Counted from the stretch's first letter, positions 9,504-19,762 are shown. The stretch is DNA of 64,000 nt from Sphingomonas natans (GCF_030546695.1 NZ_JAUOTP010000002.1:582365-646364); one strand, 5' to 3'. The notes: generated from the letters alone by a model not told the origin. Program-made: numbers and translations.

Positions 9504-10456
9504 AGCCTTTCAGCTATGAGCGTGCCACCTCCCCCGCCGATGCGGTGACGCGCGCCGCCGCCAAGCCCGGAGCCCGGTTCATCGCCGGCGGCACCAATTT
9601 GCTCGATCTCATGAAGCTCGAAATCTCGACGCCTGCGCATCTGGTGGACGTCAACGGGATCGGCTTGGACACAATCGAGAAGACGGCCGATGGCGGGCTG
9701 CGCGTTGGTGCGCTCGTCCGCAACACCGATCTCGCCAGCCACGCCGCGGTGACGAAGGGCTATCCTCTGCTCTCGAAGGCGATCGTCGCGGGCGCCTCGG
9801 GCCAGCTGCGCAACAAGGCGACGACCGCTGGCAATCTGATGCAGCGGACGCGGTGCCCATATTTTTACGACAAGAATCTGCCGTGCAACAAGCGCGATCC
9901 GGGCACAGGCTGTGCGGCGGCCGGCGGCTATAGCCGCGGCCATTCGGTGATCGGCGTCAGCGGCAATTGCGTGTGCGCCTATCCCAGCGACATGACGGTC
10001 GCGCTGCATGCGCTGGACGCGACGGTGGAGATCATGCAGCTCGATCGCACGACCCGGACGTTGCCGGTGCGCGACTTCCATCTTCTGCCGGGCGACGACC
10101 TACCGGTAGGGGAATTCGCATTGAAGCCCGGCGAGCTGATCACGGCGGTGGTCTTGCCGAAGCCGGTAGGGGGCAAGCAACTCTATCACAAAGTCCGCGA
10201 TCGCGCCTCCTACGCGTTCGCGCTCGTCTCCGTCGCGGCGATCATCCAACCGGACGGTACGGGTCACGTGGCGTTCGGCGGCGTCGCTCCGAAGCCGTGG
10301 CGCAGTGATGCGGCGGACGCCGCGCTGCCGCGGGGGGCCAAGGCCGTCACCGACACGCTCTTCGCAGACGCAACCCCGACAGACCAGAACCAGTTTAAGC
10401 TGACGCTTGCCACCCGTACGCTCGGCGCTGTGCTGATCGACGCCAAAGCGAGCTGA
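9500..10456 (+). CDS. paoB: PaoB-type FAD-binding subunit with extra Fe-S cysteines
   Basis: The 318-residue product equals E. coli PaoB in length. It has the FAD pyrophosphate-binding loop [10 protein letters not shown] and the segment NKATTAGNL typical of the CO dehydrogenase flavoprotein family. A cysteine-rich insertion ([20 protein letters not shown] and a later [10 protein letters not shown]) corresponds to the insertion that carries the additional [4Fe-4S] cluster in PaoB. It receives electrons from PaoA and hands them to an external acceptor. It starts with GTG inside the paoA stop. With only one paoA-paoB pair but two paoC genes in the window, it may serve both Mo subunits. Confidence 0.9.
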   Translation: MKPFSYERATSPADAVTRAAAKPGARFIAGGTNLLDLMKLEISTPAHLVDVNGIGLDTIEKTADGGLRVGALVRNTDLASHAAVTKGYPLLSKAIVAGASGQLRNKATTAGNLMQRTRCPYFYDKNLPCNKRDPGTGCAAAGGYSRGHSVIGVSGNCVCAYPSDMTVALHALDATVEIMQLDRTTRTLPVRDFHLLPGDDLPVGEFALKPGELITAVVLPKPVGGKQLYHKVRDRASYAFALVSVAAIIQPDGTGHVAFGGVAPKPWRSDAADAALPRGAKAVTDTLFADATPTDQNQFKLTLATRTLGAVLIDAKAS

Positions 10457-10559
10457 GGCACGCGGCCGAGCCAGCGAAGGCCATCGCTCGGGGCCGTCGC
10501 CTGACACCCCATATCTCCCCGGCGCGGCAGCTCTTCGCGCGCATAACATGGTGATATCG

Positions 10560-12296
10560 ATGGATTATGTTGCCCCGTCGGCGGAGCAGATTCTGGCTCT
10601 GCATGTCAGCGCCGGTATCGAGGAGCTCGCCGCGCACCAACGCTTCGCCGCCGCGGATGCGGAACTGGTCGGGGCGATCGTCGAGGGAATAGGTGCCTTC
10701 GCCGCGGGCGAGTGGGCGCCACTCAACCGCGTCGGCGATACCGAGGGCGCCGTCGCCCGCGGGGGCGAGGTCTCGCTTCCGGCAGGGTTCCGCGAGGCCT
10801 ATGCCGCTTATGTCGAGCAGGGCTGGAACGCGATCGCCGGGCCGACCGCCTTCGGCGGCCAGGGCCTGCCCTTTGCGCTGGCCTGCTGCGTGCTCGAAAA
10901 TTTGGGTGCCGCCAACATGGCATTCACCCTCCTCCCGATGCTCACCGTCGGCGCGATCGAGGCGCTCGACCACCACGGCAGCGACGCGCAGAAGGCACTC
11001 TATCTGGAGAAGCTCGTCAGCGGCGCGTGGTCGGGTACGATGAACCTGACCGAGCCGCAGGCCGGCAGCGATGTCGGCGCGCTACGCGCCACGGCGACCC
11101 CGATCACCGAAGGGCCGCACGCTGGAAAGCACCGGATCAAGGCCACCAAGATCTTCATCACCTGGGGCGAGCACGATCTGGCCGAGAACATCATCCATCT
11201 CGTGCTGGCGCGCACGCCGGGCGCTCCTGCGGGATCACGCGGTGTCAGCCTGTTTGTCGTACCGAAATATCATGTCGAGGCCGATGGGAGCCTGGGCGCG
11301 CGCAACGATGTCCGCGTGGTCAGCATCGAGCACAAGCTGGGCATCCACGCCTCGCCCACTTGCGTGATGAGTTTCGGCGACGACGATGATTGCATCGGCG
11401 AGCTGGTCGGGCCCGAGCATGGCGGCCTGCGGGCGATGTTCACGATGATGAATTCGGCGCGGATCAACATTGGTTCGCAGGGCGTGCAGATCGCGCAGGC
11501 GGCTCTGCAGCAGGCGATGGCTTATGCCCGCGATCGCGTCCAATCGGTACGCGCGGGCGCCGCCGATCGCACGCCCGTGGCCATCATCGAGCATCCGGAC
11601 GTGCGGCGGATGCTGCTTCGGATGCGCGGGCTGACCGAGGGCGCACGAGCGCTGCTTTATTATACGGCTGGCCAAGTCGATCGCGGCAGTCTGGGCCAGG
11701 CCGGCGCCGCGGCGCGCGCCGATCTGCTCGTCCCGATCCTGAAGGCGTGGGCGACGGACATCGGCTGCGAAGTCGCCAGCCTCGGCATCCAGATCCACGG
11801 CGGGATCGGCTATGTCGAGGAAACCGGCGCCGCCCAATATTATCGCGATGCCCGGATCGCCCCGATCTACGAAGGCACCAACGGCATTCAGGCGGCCGAT
11901 CTCGTCACCCGCAAGCTGGCGATGGAGGGCGGTGCGGTGCTCGCGGCGCTGATGGCGCAAATCGGCGCCGATTGCGCCGAAGAAGCCAATCTTGCCGCAT
12001 TGGCCAGCGAATGTGCTGCCATCGGCGTCTGGATGCGCACCGAGGGCAGCCTCGACGATCGCTTGGCCGGCAGCGTGCCGTTCCTGACGATGTGCGCCGT
12101 GGCGGTGGCGGGGTGGCAGCTGCTGCTTCAGTCGCGTGCCGTGCGCGGAGCGCAGGGATCGATCGCGCAGACCAAGCCGATCGTCGCGCGCTGGTTCCTC
12201 GATCATCTGGTGCCGGAGGCGATGGGGCACGCCGCGGCCGCGCGGGGCGGCTATGCGCTCCTGGCGGGGCTCAACGCCGAGCTGCTGGCATCCTGA
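10560..12296 (+). CDS. Long acyl-CoA dehydrogenase (FadE-like with C-terminal extension)
   Basis: The 578-residue flavoprotein has the long architecture of acyl-CoA dehydrogenases with an extra C-terminal domain: N-terminal helices, a beta-barrel with NLTEPQAGSDVG and WGEHD, and a C-terminal FAD-binding helical bundle with GGIGYVEETGAAQYYRDARI and PIYEGTNGIQA, where the glutamate of YEGTNG is the usual catalytic base. It introduces the alpha-beta double bond of an acyl-CoA. I chose the ATG of MDYVAP because homologues begin that way and GGTGA lies just before it; an upstream ATG at 10548 adds four residues. It follows paoB by 103 bases and converges with the cytochrome c gene. Confidence 0.9.
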   Translation: MDYVAPSAEQILALHVSAGIEELAAHQRFAAADAELVGAIVEGIGAFAAGEWAPLNRVGDTEGAVARGGEVSLPAGFREAYAAYVEQGWNAIAGPTAFGGQGLPFALACCVLENLGAANMAFTLLPMLTVGAIEALDHHGSDAQKALYLEKLVSGAWSGTMNLTEPQAGSDVGALRATATPITEGPHAGKHRIKATKIFITWGEHDLAENIIHLVLARTPGAPAGSRGVSLFVVPKYHVEADGSLGARNDVRVVSIEHKLGIHASPTCVMSFGDDDDCIGELVGPEHGGLRAMFTMMNSARINIGSQGVQIAQAALQQAMAYARDRVQSVRAGAADRTPVAIIEHPDVRRMLLRMRGLTEGARALLYYTAGQVDRGSLGQAGAAARADLLVPILKAWATDIGCEVASLGIQIHGGIGYVEETGAAQYYRDARIAPIYEGTNGIQAADLVTRKLAMEGGAVLAALMAQIGADCAEEANLAALASECAAIGVWMRTEGSLDDRLAGSVPFLTMCAVAVAGWQLLLQSRAVRGAQGSIAQTKPIVARWFLDHLVPEAMGHAAAARGGYALLAGLNAELLAS

Positions 12297-12370
12297 CCGA
12301 GATAGCCGCGATACGAGGGTGGAGGCGCCGGAATGATCCGCCGCCGCCCCGAGGTGCTTTGTTCCGACTA

Positions 12371-12748
12371 TCAGGAATGCGCGGCAAGGAAGGCGATGAT
12401 CGCCTGCCGCTGCGCGGCATCTGGCACGCTCATCGGCATGCGGACGCCCGGGATCATCTTGGATGGACCGGCCAGATACTGATCCAGTTTCTGCTTGTCC
12501 CACGTGATCCCGGAGCCCTTCAACGCGGGCGAATAGGCATAAGCCGACGAACCGGCCTTGGCGCCGACGATGCCTGCGAGGTTCGGGCCCATCATACCCT
12601 TCGCCCCCGGCGCGATCGTGTGACAGGCCTGACAGCGTTGCTTGAACAATTGCTCACCCGTCGGGGCGGTCTGTGCCGAAGCGATCGATGCGGCCATGCA
12701 GGAAAGGCCAAGAACAACGACGGTCTTCGTGACGTGCAGACGGATCAT
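12371..12748 (-). CDS. Small exported class I cytochrome c
   Basis: The 125-residue precursor has a signal peptide (about 1-25, ending ASA) and one haem-attachment motif CQACH (Cys39, Cys42, His43). A methionine in the segment IPGVRMPM (Met104 or Met106) is the likely sixth haem ligand, and the protein ends with the usual C-terminal helix. This is the size and layout of soluble periplasmic cytochromes of about 10 kDa. Nearby exported enzymes that need an electron acceptor are the PQQ dehydrogenase (1414-3258) and perhaps the PaoABC complex, so it is a plausible partner. It lies downstream of the MaoC-type gene on the same strand, about 100 bases away. Confidence 0.88.
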   Translation of the reverse strand: MIRLHVTKTVVVLGLSCMAASIASAQTAPTGEQLFKQRCQACHTIAPGAKGMMGPNLAGIVGAKAGSSAYAYSPALKGSGITWDKQKLDQYLAGPSKMIPGVRMPMSVPDAAQRQAIIAFLAAHS

Positions 12749-12849
12749 GAAAGGCTCCTTTCGAGCGTCGGAGAACGCGCGACGGTGGGCAGAGAGAGAT
12801 AGAGCGGGGATGGCGGCGATCCACGATCGATCGCCGCCATTTAACGCGG

Positions 12850-13995
12850 TCAGCGCTTGGGCAGCCTAACGATCGCCGTGCCAGGCATGCAATTGTCGCC
12901 GCGCTGATTCATCGCCCATGTCTTGATCTTGACGACGTGATTGCCTTCATCGTCAATCTCCTTCGCCTCGATCCGGCCGCCCAGACGGACGACGTCGGAA
13001 AGATAGACGTGCGCGCGATACTGGGACGTGGCCTGCTTGATCTCGCCGTCGTCGCCCATCCAGTTGGTCAGCGAGTGAAGCTGCCAGCAGGTGCGCTGGA
13101 TACCCACGTCATAGGCGGCCTGCGCGCCCTGCAGGCTGGCGGCATAATCATTGTAGTGCACAGAATAGACCGGCTCCAGGGCATGCGTCTTCGGATCGCG
13201 GAATGCCCATTTCGGATGCTTGCGGTAGCGCTGCAGCGAGATGCGGTGCGCGGCGATGCGCGGGATCGGCGCGGCCCCCGCCGAGACGAACGCTATCTCG
13301 TCGGTCAGGCCGATCGGCCCCTTGGTGACGAGATCGAGTTCGTCGCCGACATTCACGTCATCCCAATAACGTGGCGTCGCGCCGCGCGGCACTTCGGCGA
13401 GCATATCGTTCTCGATCTGCTCGATCTGCTCATCGGTCCAGGGATGCGGCAGCTCGATCTTGCGCGATTCACGGCGCGCCTGCATCTCGGTCCGCTCGAA
13501 GCGCATCCGCGAGCAGATGAACCGGGCGATCAGTTCGCCGTCCTGGTTCCAATATTCCTGCCGGATATAGTCCTTGATCCGGCGGCCGGCGAAGTTGCTC
13601 TCGCTGGGACCGTCGAAGCCGTCGAAATAGACGCGCGGCGTGATCTTGTCGCCTTCGCGGATCGGGCGGAAGAAATCAATGATCGTCTCGGCGTGGAAGC
13701 CGCCGAGGCCGGGCCAGCCGAACTGGACCGAGGCCATGCAGGCGAAGATGAAGCTCGGCGGCGCGATCAGGCCGCCATGCACGGTTGTCGCGCCATAGGC
13801 TGGATCGGTCCAGAGCGGGTTATCATCGCCGATACCCTCGCACATGCGCAGGATCGCGATCCGCGTCGCATATTCGTTGTTGATGCAGGAATCGGTCCGC
13901 AACTCGGTTCCGATCAGACCGCGCATCCTGTCGAGGAGCTCATCCGTGAACTGGCCGGTCGCGAGCTCTTTCGTAATCACCGCATTCTCAGCCAC
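12850..13995 (-). CDS. Tandem-hotdog MaoC-type dehydratase, copy 1
   Basis: The 381-residue protein contains two hotdog domains. The N-terminal FAS1-like dehydratase domain (about 30-190) includes GLIAPPSFIFAC and the C-terminal one (about 205-375) includes GDELDLVTKGPIGLTD and a YSVHYNDYAASL segment. Such proteins hydrate or dehydrate (R)-3-hydroxyacyl-/enoyl-CoA, often for branched or ring-derived chains. A close paralogue is encoded at 43909-45084; both start with a KELATGxFTDE segment and share most of their length. A paired operator ends just 16 bases before the ATG, where a bound protein would block ribosome or polymerase access. Confidence 0.82.
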   Translation of the reverse strand: MAENAVITKELATGQFTDELLDRMRGLIGTELRTDSCINNEYATRIAILRMCEGIGDDNPLWTDPAYGATTVHGGLIAPPSFIFACMASVQFGWPGLGGFHAETIIDFFRPIREGDKITPRVYFDGFDGPSESNFAGRRIKDYIRQEYWNQDGELIARFICSRMRFERTEMQARRESRKIELPHPWTDEQIEQIENDMLAEVPRGATPRYWDDVNVGDELDLVTKGPIGLTDEIAFVSAGAAPIPRIAAHRISLQRYRKHPKWAFRDPKTHALEPVYSVHYNDYAASLQGAQAAYDVGIQRTCWQLHSLTNWMGDDGEIKQATSQYRAHVYLSDVVRLGGRIEAKEIDDEGNHVVKIKTWAMNQRGDNCMPGTAIVRLPKR

Positions 13996-14010
13996 ATCAC
14001 ACTCCGTGTT

Positions 14011-14040
14011 TCTATATACGAATAGCTACTCGTATATACG
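14011..14040. promoter_or_regulatory. Paired operator upstream of MaoC-type dehydratase 1
   Basis: TCTATATACG (14011-14020, followed by AA) and the perfect 10-bp palindrome CGTATATACG (14031-14040) start exactly 20 bp apart, two helical turns. They lie directly before the dehydratase ATG at 13995. The rest of the gap to the receptor gene (14041-14220) shows no gene. Confidence 0.8.
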
Positions 14041-14220
14041 CATGCGTTATAGTGTGGTCGCGTTTTGTCAAGGTGATGCGGCCGGTGCCGCCGTGCGTCG
14101 GTCCAATTCGAAGCGGATCGATACGCGATCGGATCGGAGATATATTTCCGCTGGCGCGCTGACCGGGCGCGGGCGGGCGTACCCACCAGCGCCCGTCTGG
14201 CACGCTCACGCAGGACCCGG

Positions 14221-17154
14221 TCAGAGGCGGAAGCGCAGTCCGGCGCGAAACGTGCGGCCCTCCACATCGTAGAGTAACGCGTTTGCACCGCTGAGCAGCG
14301 CATTGCTGCTGACGCGCGGGCTGCCCGGCGGCGTATTCAGGATGTTGCGCACGTTGACGAACGTCGTCGCACGGACGCGGCCGACATTGATGTCGTAGCT
14401 CAACGACGCATCCGCATACACACGGCCGGGCAGCCGGTTCTGGCTATAGGTCGGGTGCGCGGTCGTGCTCGTCGGACAGCCGGATGTGCAGGTGATCGCC
14501 GTGTCGTTGATGGTCCCGCTCGGGAAGGCGCGCAACGTGATCGAGCCCATGATCGGATCGGTACGGTAGGACGCGGTGGCGGTCGCCCGCCAGTGCGGCG
14601 GATTACCCGCGCCATTCTCGCCGACATTGTCCGTCGGGACCGAGAGGCGTGTGTTAACATATTGCTTCAGATAGATGGTGGCGTTGCCGTGGAAGGACAG
14701 CGTACCGGGAGCGCCCGAGAAGGGGGCGGCCAACGGTATGCTGTAACTCGCCTCGAAATCGATGCCGCGCGACTGCTGGACGGCGAAGTTGATGCTTTGC
14801 GAGATGACCTGGGTGAGGATCCCATTTTCGCGCACGATATTGCTGCACAGCTGCGGGGCCGTGCCATCGAAGCACAGCAACAAGGTCTGTGCGACCGTGA
14901 TCGAGGAGATCGCATCGCGAATCTTGATGTCCCAGATATCGGCCGAGAAGCTGAAGCCGCGCAGGAATGACGGTTGCAGGACGATGCCGGCAGCGGTGTT
15001 GGTCGCGATCTCCGGCTTCAGGTCGGGATTGCCGATCGACGTCTGATTGAATGCAAGCGAGGTATTCGTGAAGGGATCGAAGGCCGTCCCACGCGTACTG
15101 ACCGGCGGCGAGAAGGTTTCGATCAGGTTCGGGGCTCGAATGTCGCGCGATCGCGTCGCGCGCAGCTTGATGTCGGAAATGGGCGAATAGACCACGCCCA
15201 GTTTCCACGTCGCGACAGTGCCCGCGCGACTATATTTCGTGTAGCGCACCGCACCGTTCAGATCGAGGCTGTCGGCCCAGGGCTGGTTCTTGAAGATCGG
15301 GATCACCGTCTCGAGCGCGGCCTCCGAAACCTTGGTCTGGCCCTGGATTCGACCGTAATTGGAGATGATGTGATCGTTGATCAGCGATCCCGCATCCACC
15401 GTCGAATTGGCGCTGTTGCGGCGATGCTCGGCGCTGATCGCGATCGAGACCGGGCCAGCCGGAAGCGAGAAAGGCTCGCCCGAGATCGAGGCCGAATAGA
15501 CGTCCTGTTCGACGGTGAGATCCTGCCGGCTGGGTGTGCCGATGTAATCATAGGCTGCACCGCCGATCTGGTTCACGCCTGTGCCCATCGCATTCCAGGG
15601 CGCGCACCCGTTGGTTGGGTTGGTCAAAGTCGATCGGCAGACGATCGCGCCGCTGACGGGATCGCGCACGGCATCCACCGCGAGCGTATAATTAGCGCGG
15701 GAGATGTTGCGCGGATTGACCAGCAGTGCCTTGGTCTGGCCGTCCTGCGCATAGACATCCCACGACCAGCTGGTGCCGAGCAGGTTGACCTCGCCGGTCG
15801 TTCCGATCTCCAGGATACGTCCGGTGCGCTTGGTGCGCTGCTGGATCCTTCCCGAATCGCCGTTGAGCGTGCCGACGCGGATCGTCGTGAGGCCGTTCGC
15901 CAGCATCTGCGCGCGCACGTTGGCGGGCAGGAACGGATTGTCGATGCGGATCAGTGGCCCGTTGGTATTGAGCAGGAAGCCAGGGACGAGATCGGCGAAG
16001 GTGGTCGTCCGGTTCCACGAAGCCTGGGCATAGACGTTGACGTGATCGGCGATGTCGAACGCGGCACGGCCGAACAGAGAATTGCGGGTCTCTTCCGGCG
16101 CGATCGAGCCGCCCCGCCGGGCATCGTTGCGCGCCCAATCGCCGCCGCGCATGTAGGCGTCACCGACGATGTCGCCATAGGCCTGCTGATAGGTGGCGCC
16201 GCCCTCTCCGAAGGCGGTGCCGCGAAGTGGGCCCGAGACGATCACGCCGCCGGGGCTGGCATTGGTATAACCGACACTTTTCAGGATCAGGAATTGCGGC
16301 TGGCCGTTGGTCGGCGTGTAAGCCGGGTTGACGAAATTCTGGCCGCCGTCCTTGGTCCACTTGCGCTTGCTGTTGCCCTGGATCCCGCGATCGTCCGCGC
16401 GTTCGCCGGAGAGCAGGATATGACCACGGCCATCGGCAAAGCCCGTGCCGCCGGTCAGCGAGACGCGATAATTCTCGCCGTCGCCATAGGTGGTCACACC
16501 ACCGGACACCTCGCCTTTCAGCCCGGAATATTTCTTGTCCATGATGAAATTGACGACGCCCGCAACCGCATCGGACCCGTACACCGCCGACGCGCCGCCC
16601 GTGACGATATCGACGGTAGTGATCAGCTGTTGCGGGATCAGGTTCACGTCGATGTCGCCCGCCGGATGAGCGGGCGTCACGCGGTGGCCGTCGAACAAGA
16701 CGAGCGTGCGATTCGCGCCGAGACCGCGCAAATTCACCGAATTGATGCCGGTCGTCGCGACCGCCCCCGCCGCCAGCGAGGAGCGGCTGTTACTGCTGCC
16801 GACGAAGGCCGGCAGCGTCGTCACGAACTGGGCGATGTTCGAATTGGCGCTGGTCGCAAGCCGCTCCGCGCCGATCACCGTAGTTGGGCTGGGCGCCTGA
16901 TAGCCTTCGCGGGCAATCCGCGTGCCGGTGACGACGATATCGGATACCGCCTCATGCTCTGACGGCGCGACCTCCGCAGCCGGGGCCGCCGTTCGCGGAG
17001 GAGCCGGCGTTGCCGAGATTGGCACCTGTGCCGCTGCCGGCGCCATGATGAGGGGCAGCGCTACACACGCCACGGTCGCACATAATCCTGCCTTTAGGGT
17101 CCGCTTGCCGGTCCCGCCGAAAGCAGTCGCGCGGAATTCCTCCGTCATATCCAT
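14221..17154 (-). CDS. TonB-dependent outer-membrane receptor 1
   Basis: The product of about 977 residues has a signal peptide (hydrophobic run about residues 18-37, ending AAAQ), a DIVVTGTRI segment at the start of the plug domain, and the plug motifs NLRGLGANRTLVLFDGHRV and GGASAVYGSDAVAGVVNFI. The C-terminal part is a 22-strand barrel ending in GRTFRAGLRFRL. It imports a substrate across the outer membrane with TonB energy. It is a paralogue of the receptor at 25378-28323. Start choice: ATG at 17154 or, better placed relative to GAGGGG, ATG at 17148. The perfect 14-bp palindrome 17178-17191 lies 24 bases upstream, so expression is probably controlled with the rest of the cluster. Confidence 0.9.
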   Translation of the reverse strand: MDMTEEFRATAFGGTGKRTLKAGLCATVACVALPLIMAPAAAQVPISATPAPPRTAAPAAEVAPSEHEAVSDIVVTGTRIAREGYQAPSPTTVIGAERLATSANSNIAQFVTTLPAFVGSSNSRSSLAAGAVATTGINSVNLRGLGANRTLVLFDGHRVTPAHPAGDIDVNLIPQQLITTVDIVTGGASAVYGSDAVAGVVNFIMDKKYSGLKGEVSGGVTTYGDGENYRVSLTGGTGFADGRGHILLSGERADDRGIQGNSKRKWTKDGGQNFVNPAYTPTNGQPQFLILKSVGYTNASPGGVIVSGPLRGTAFGEGGATYQQAYGDIVGDAYMRGGDWARNDARRGGSIAPEETRNSLFGRAAFDIADHVNVYAQASWNRTTTFADLVPGFLLNTNGPLIRIDNPFLPANVRAQMLANGLTTIRVGTLNGDSGRIQQRTKRTGRILEIGTTGEVNLLGTSWSWDVYAQDGQTKALLVNPRNISRANYTLAVDAVRDPVSGAIVCRSTLTNPTNGCAPWNAMGTGVNQIGGAAYDYIGTPSRQDLTVEQDVYSASISGEPFSLPAGPVSIAISAEHRRNSANSTVDAGSLINDHIISNYGRIQGQTKVSEAALETVIPIFKNQPWADSLDLNGAVRYTKYSRAGTVATWKLGVVYSPISDIKLRATRSRDIRAPNLIETFSPPVSTRGTAFDPFTNTSLAFNQTSIGNPDLKPEIATNTAAGIVLQPSFLRGFSFSADIWDIKIRDAISSITVAQTLLLCFDGTAPQLCSNIVRENGILTQVISQSINFAVQQSRGIDFEASYSIPLAAPFSGAPGTLSFHGNATIYLKQYVNTRLSVPTDNVGENGAGNPPHWRATATASYRTDPIMGSITLRAFPSGTINDTAITCTSGCPTSTTAHPTYSQNRLPGRVYADASLSYDINVGRVRATTFVNVRNILNTPPGSPRVSSNALLSGANALLYDVEGRTFRAGLRFRL

Positions 17155-17177
17155 CCCCCTCGCTGTTCGACTTTTAT

Positions 17178-17191
17178 TCCGTATATACGGA
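17178..17191. promoter_or_regulatory. Perfect 14-bp palindromic operator upstream of TonB receptor 1
   Basis: TCCGTATATACGGA is a perfect inverted repeat containing the core CGTATATACG at 17180-17189. It is the strongest single site in the window. No convincing second core is seen 20 bp away, unlike the other promoters. It lies in the 354-base gap between the receptor and the divergent second paoC gene and could act on both; the rest of the gap shows no gene. Confidence 0.8.
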
Positions 17192-17508
17192 TCATCGATT
17201 TCTATTGTGAACTTATGAGCTATTCTGCTTATGTCAATCGGCGGGTTCGCCAACCGAGCTGGACGGCGGAAAGACGGTGCGATCGGCGGCGCTATGGCGG
17301 AATATGGTTCCGGAGCCGCTGACTGCGCGGCCGCACAGGGAGGGCGTGATGCCGCAGACAGCCGGACGGCCGGATAAGCGAGGCGGGCGGGGTTTGGCGC
17401 ATCCTGTGCCGTTTTCCGCTGATCGCGATACTCTGCGTGGCAAGGCTGCCGATCCGGCCATGAAGACGACCGCCCGCCTTGCCGATATTCTCCACGGAGG
17501 TTCGACCC

Positions 17509-19719
17509 ATGAAGTTTGAGACGCCCGCCGGGACCAACCCCATCGATCGGTTGAAGATTGTCGGCAAGGCGATCAACCGCGTCGATGGCCCGATGAAGAT
17601 AACGGGCACGGCGCCCTATGCGTATGAACGCCACGACGTCGCGGCCAATCAGGCTTATGGCTACATCCTCGGCAGCGCGATCGCCAAGGGACGGATCGCG
17701 CGCATCGATTCTGCCGATGCGAAGGCCGCGCACGGCGTCCTCGCGATCGTCACCACGCTGGACATGCCTCGGCTGACGCTAGGTCGGATGAACACCGCCT
17801 CTTTGTTCGGCGGACCGGACGTCCAGCATTATCATCAGGCGATCGCCGTCGTCGTCGCCGAGACGTTCGAACAGGCGCGCGCCGCCGCGCAGCTGCTCCG
17901 CGTCGATTATGATCGTGCGGACGGCAAGTTCGATCTCGCGGCAGAGGCGGGATCCGCGCCCCTGGTCGGCGGCGGCGGCCCCACTGCGCCCAAGGAGAAC
18001 AAGGTCGGCGATTTCGCCGGCGCCTTCGCGGCCGCGCCCGTCCAGCTCGACGCGACCTACCGGACGCCGGACGAAAGCCACGCGATGATGGAGCCCTTCG
18101 CCACCATCGCCGCCTGGAAAGGCGAAATGCTCACGCTGTGGACATCCAATCAGATGATCGCCTGGAACAAGGCGGACGTCGCCCGCACCTTGGGGCTGAA
18201 GCCGGAGAATGTCCGAGTGGATTCACCGTTCATCGGCGGCGGCTTCGGCGGAAAACTCTACACGCGCGCGGACGCCATCCTGGCGGCATTGGCGGCGAAA
18301 GCCGCTGGCCGGCCGGTCCGCCTAGCGATGCAACGGCCGCTCATGATGAACAATGCCACGCATCGGCCGGGGACGATCCAGCGTATCCGCATGGGCGCGA
18401 CGAAAGACGGCAAGATCATCGCGATCGCGCACGAAAGCACGTCCGGCAATCTGCCCGGGGGCAAGCCCGAAAACGCGATCCAGCAGACGCAGATCCTGTA
18501 TGCCGGCGCGAACCGGCTGACCTCGATGCGTCTCGCGCCGCTCGATCTGCCGGAAGGCAATGCGATGCGGGCTCCCGGCGAAGCCTCGGGGCTCATGGCG
18601 CTCGAGATCGCGATGGACGAAATGGCGGAAAAGCTTGGGCTGGATCCGGTCGAATTCCGAATCCAGAACGACACCCAGGTCGATCCCGCCAATCCGCAGC
18701 GTCCCTTTTCGAAGCGGCAGCTGGTGGAATGCCTGCGCCGGGGTTCCGATCTGTTCGGCTGGCGGCGGCGCGATGCGAGACCGGGGGCGATGCGCGAAGG
18801 GCGCTGGCTCATCGGCATGGGCATGGCAGCGGGCATTCGCAACAATCTCGTCGCGAAGTCCGCCGCGCGGGTGCGCCTCAGCGATCGAGGGATCGTGACG
18901 GTCGAAACCGACATGACCGACATCGGGACAGGCAGCTACACGATCATCGCGCAGACGGCGGCGGAAACGATGGGCGTGAGCATCGACAAGGTCGTGGTGA
19001 AGCTCGGCGACTCCGACTTCCCCATCTCGGCGGGTTCGGGCGGACAGTGGGGCGCGAACAGCTCCACCGCCGGCGTCTATGCGGCCTGCCTGAACCTGCG
19101 CGAGGCCGTCGCACAGAAACTGGGCCTCGATGCCACCGCAGCGAATTTCGAAGACGGCAAGGTGCACGACGGCCATCGCAGCATCCGGCTCGGCGACGCG
19201 GCGAAGGGCGGCGAACTCGTCGTCGAAGGCGTCATGGAATATGGCGATCTCGCCCGCCAGTTCCAGCAATCCACCTTCGCCGGTCATTTCGTCGAGGTCG
19301 CAGTGGACGGCCTCACGGGCGAGACGCGCATCCGGCGAATGCTGGCGGTGTGTGCGGCGGGCCGGATCCTCAATCCCAAGACGGCGCGCAGCCAGGTGAT
19401 CGGCGCGATGACCATGGGGGTCGGCGGCGCGCTGACGGAGCACCTGGCCGTCGATCCGCGCTTCGGCCTGTTTGTCAATCATGATCTGGCCAATTACGAG
19501 GTGCCCGTCCATGCCGACATTCCGCACCAGGAGGTCGTCTTCCTCGATGAGGTCGACGACAAATCCTCGCCGATGAAGGCCAAGGGTGTCGGCGAGTTGG
19601 GGCTGTGCGGTGTCGCCGCGGCGATCGCCAATGCGGTCTATAACGCAACCGGAGTTCGCGTGCGCGACTATCCCATGACGCTGGACAAGCATCTGGATCG
19701 CTTGCCGGCGATCGTCTGA
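17509..19719 (+). CDS. paoC: PaoC-type molybdopterin-binding aldehyde oxidoreductase subunit, copy 2
   Basis: This 736-residue protein is even closer to the E. coli PaoC pattern than copy 1: it keeps IRNN around Arg444, GGQWGAN (511-517) and GVGELG with Glu696. It begins MKFETPAGTNPIDRLK after the well-placed ribosome site GGAGG, which decides the ATG at 17509 over one 30 bases upstream. The gene stands alone, since no Fe-S or FAD subunit gene follows; the next gene is convergent. It therefore probably borrows PaoA and PaoB encoded at 8856-10456, giving two alternative Mo subunits for one electron-transfer module. Expected role: oxidation of an aldehyde to an acid in the periplasm. Confidence 0.88.
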   Translation: MKFETPAGTNPIDRLKIVGKAINRVDGPMKITGTAPYAYERHDVAANQAYGYILGSAIAKGRIARIDSADAKAAHGVLAIVTTLDMPRLTLGRMNTASLFGGPDVQHYHQAIAVVVAETFEQARAAAQLLRVDYDRADGKFDLAAEAGSAPLVGGGGPTAPKENKVGDFAGAFAAAPVQLDATYRTPDESHAMMEPFATIAAWKGEMLTLWTSNQMIAWNKADVARTLGLKPENVRVDSPFIGGGFGGKLYTRADAILAALAAKAAGRPVRLAMQRPLMMNNATHRPGTIQRIRMGATKDGKIIAIAHESTSGNLPGGKPENAIQQTQILYAGANRLTSMRLAPLDLPEGNAMRAPGEASGLMALEIAMDEMAEKLGLDPVEFRIQNDTQVDPANPQRPFSKRQLVECLRRGSDLFGWRRRDARPGAMREGRWLIGMGMAAGIRNNLVAKSAARVRLSDRGIVTVETDMTDIGTGSYTIIAQTAAETMGVSIDKVVVKLGDSDFPISAGSGGQWGANSSTAGVYAACLNLREAVAQKLGLDATAANFEDGKVHDGHRSIRLGDAAKGGELVVEGVMEYGDLARQFQQSTFAGHFVEVAVDGLTGETRIRRMLAVCAAGRILNPKTARSQVIGAMTMGVGGALTEHLAVDPRFGLFVNHDLANYEVPVHADIPHQEVVFLDEVDDKSSPMKAKGVGELGLCGVAAAIANAVYNATGVRVRDYPMTLDKHLDRLPAIV

Positions 19720-19762
19720 TAAGCAGGCGCTACGGTGTCGGTTACGAGCGGCGTGCGGCGCT

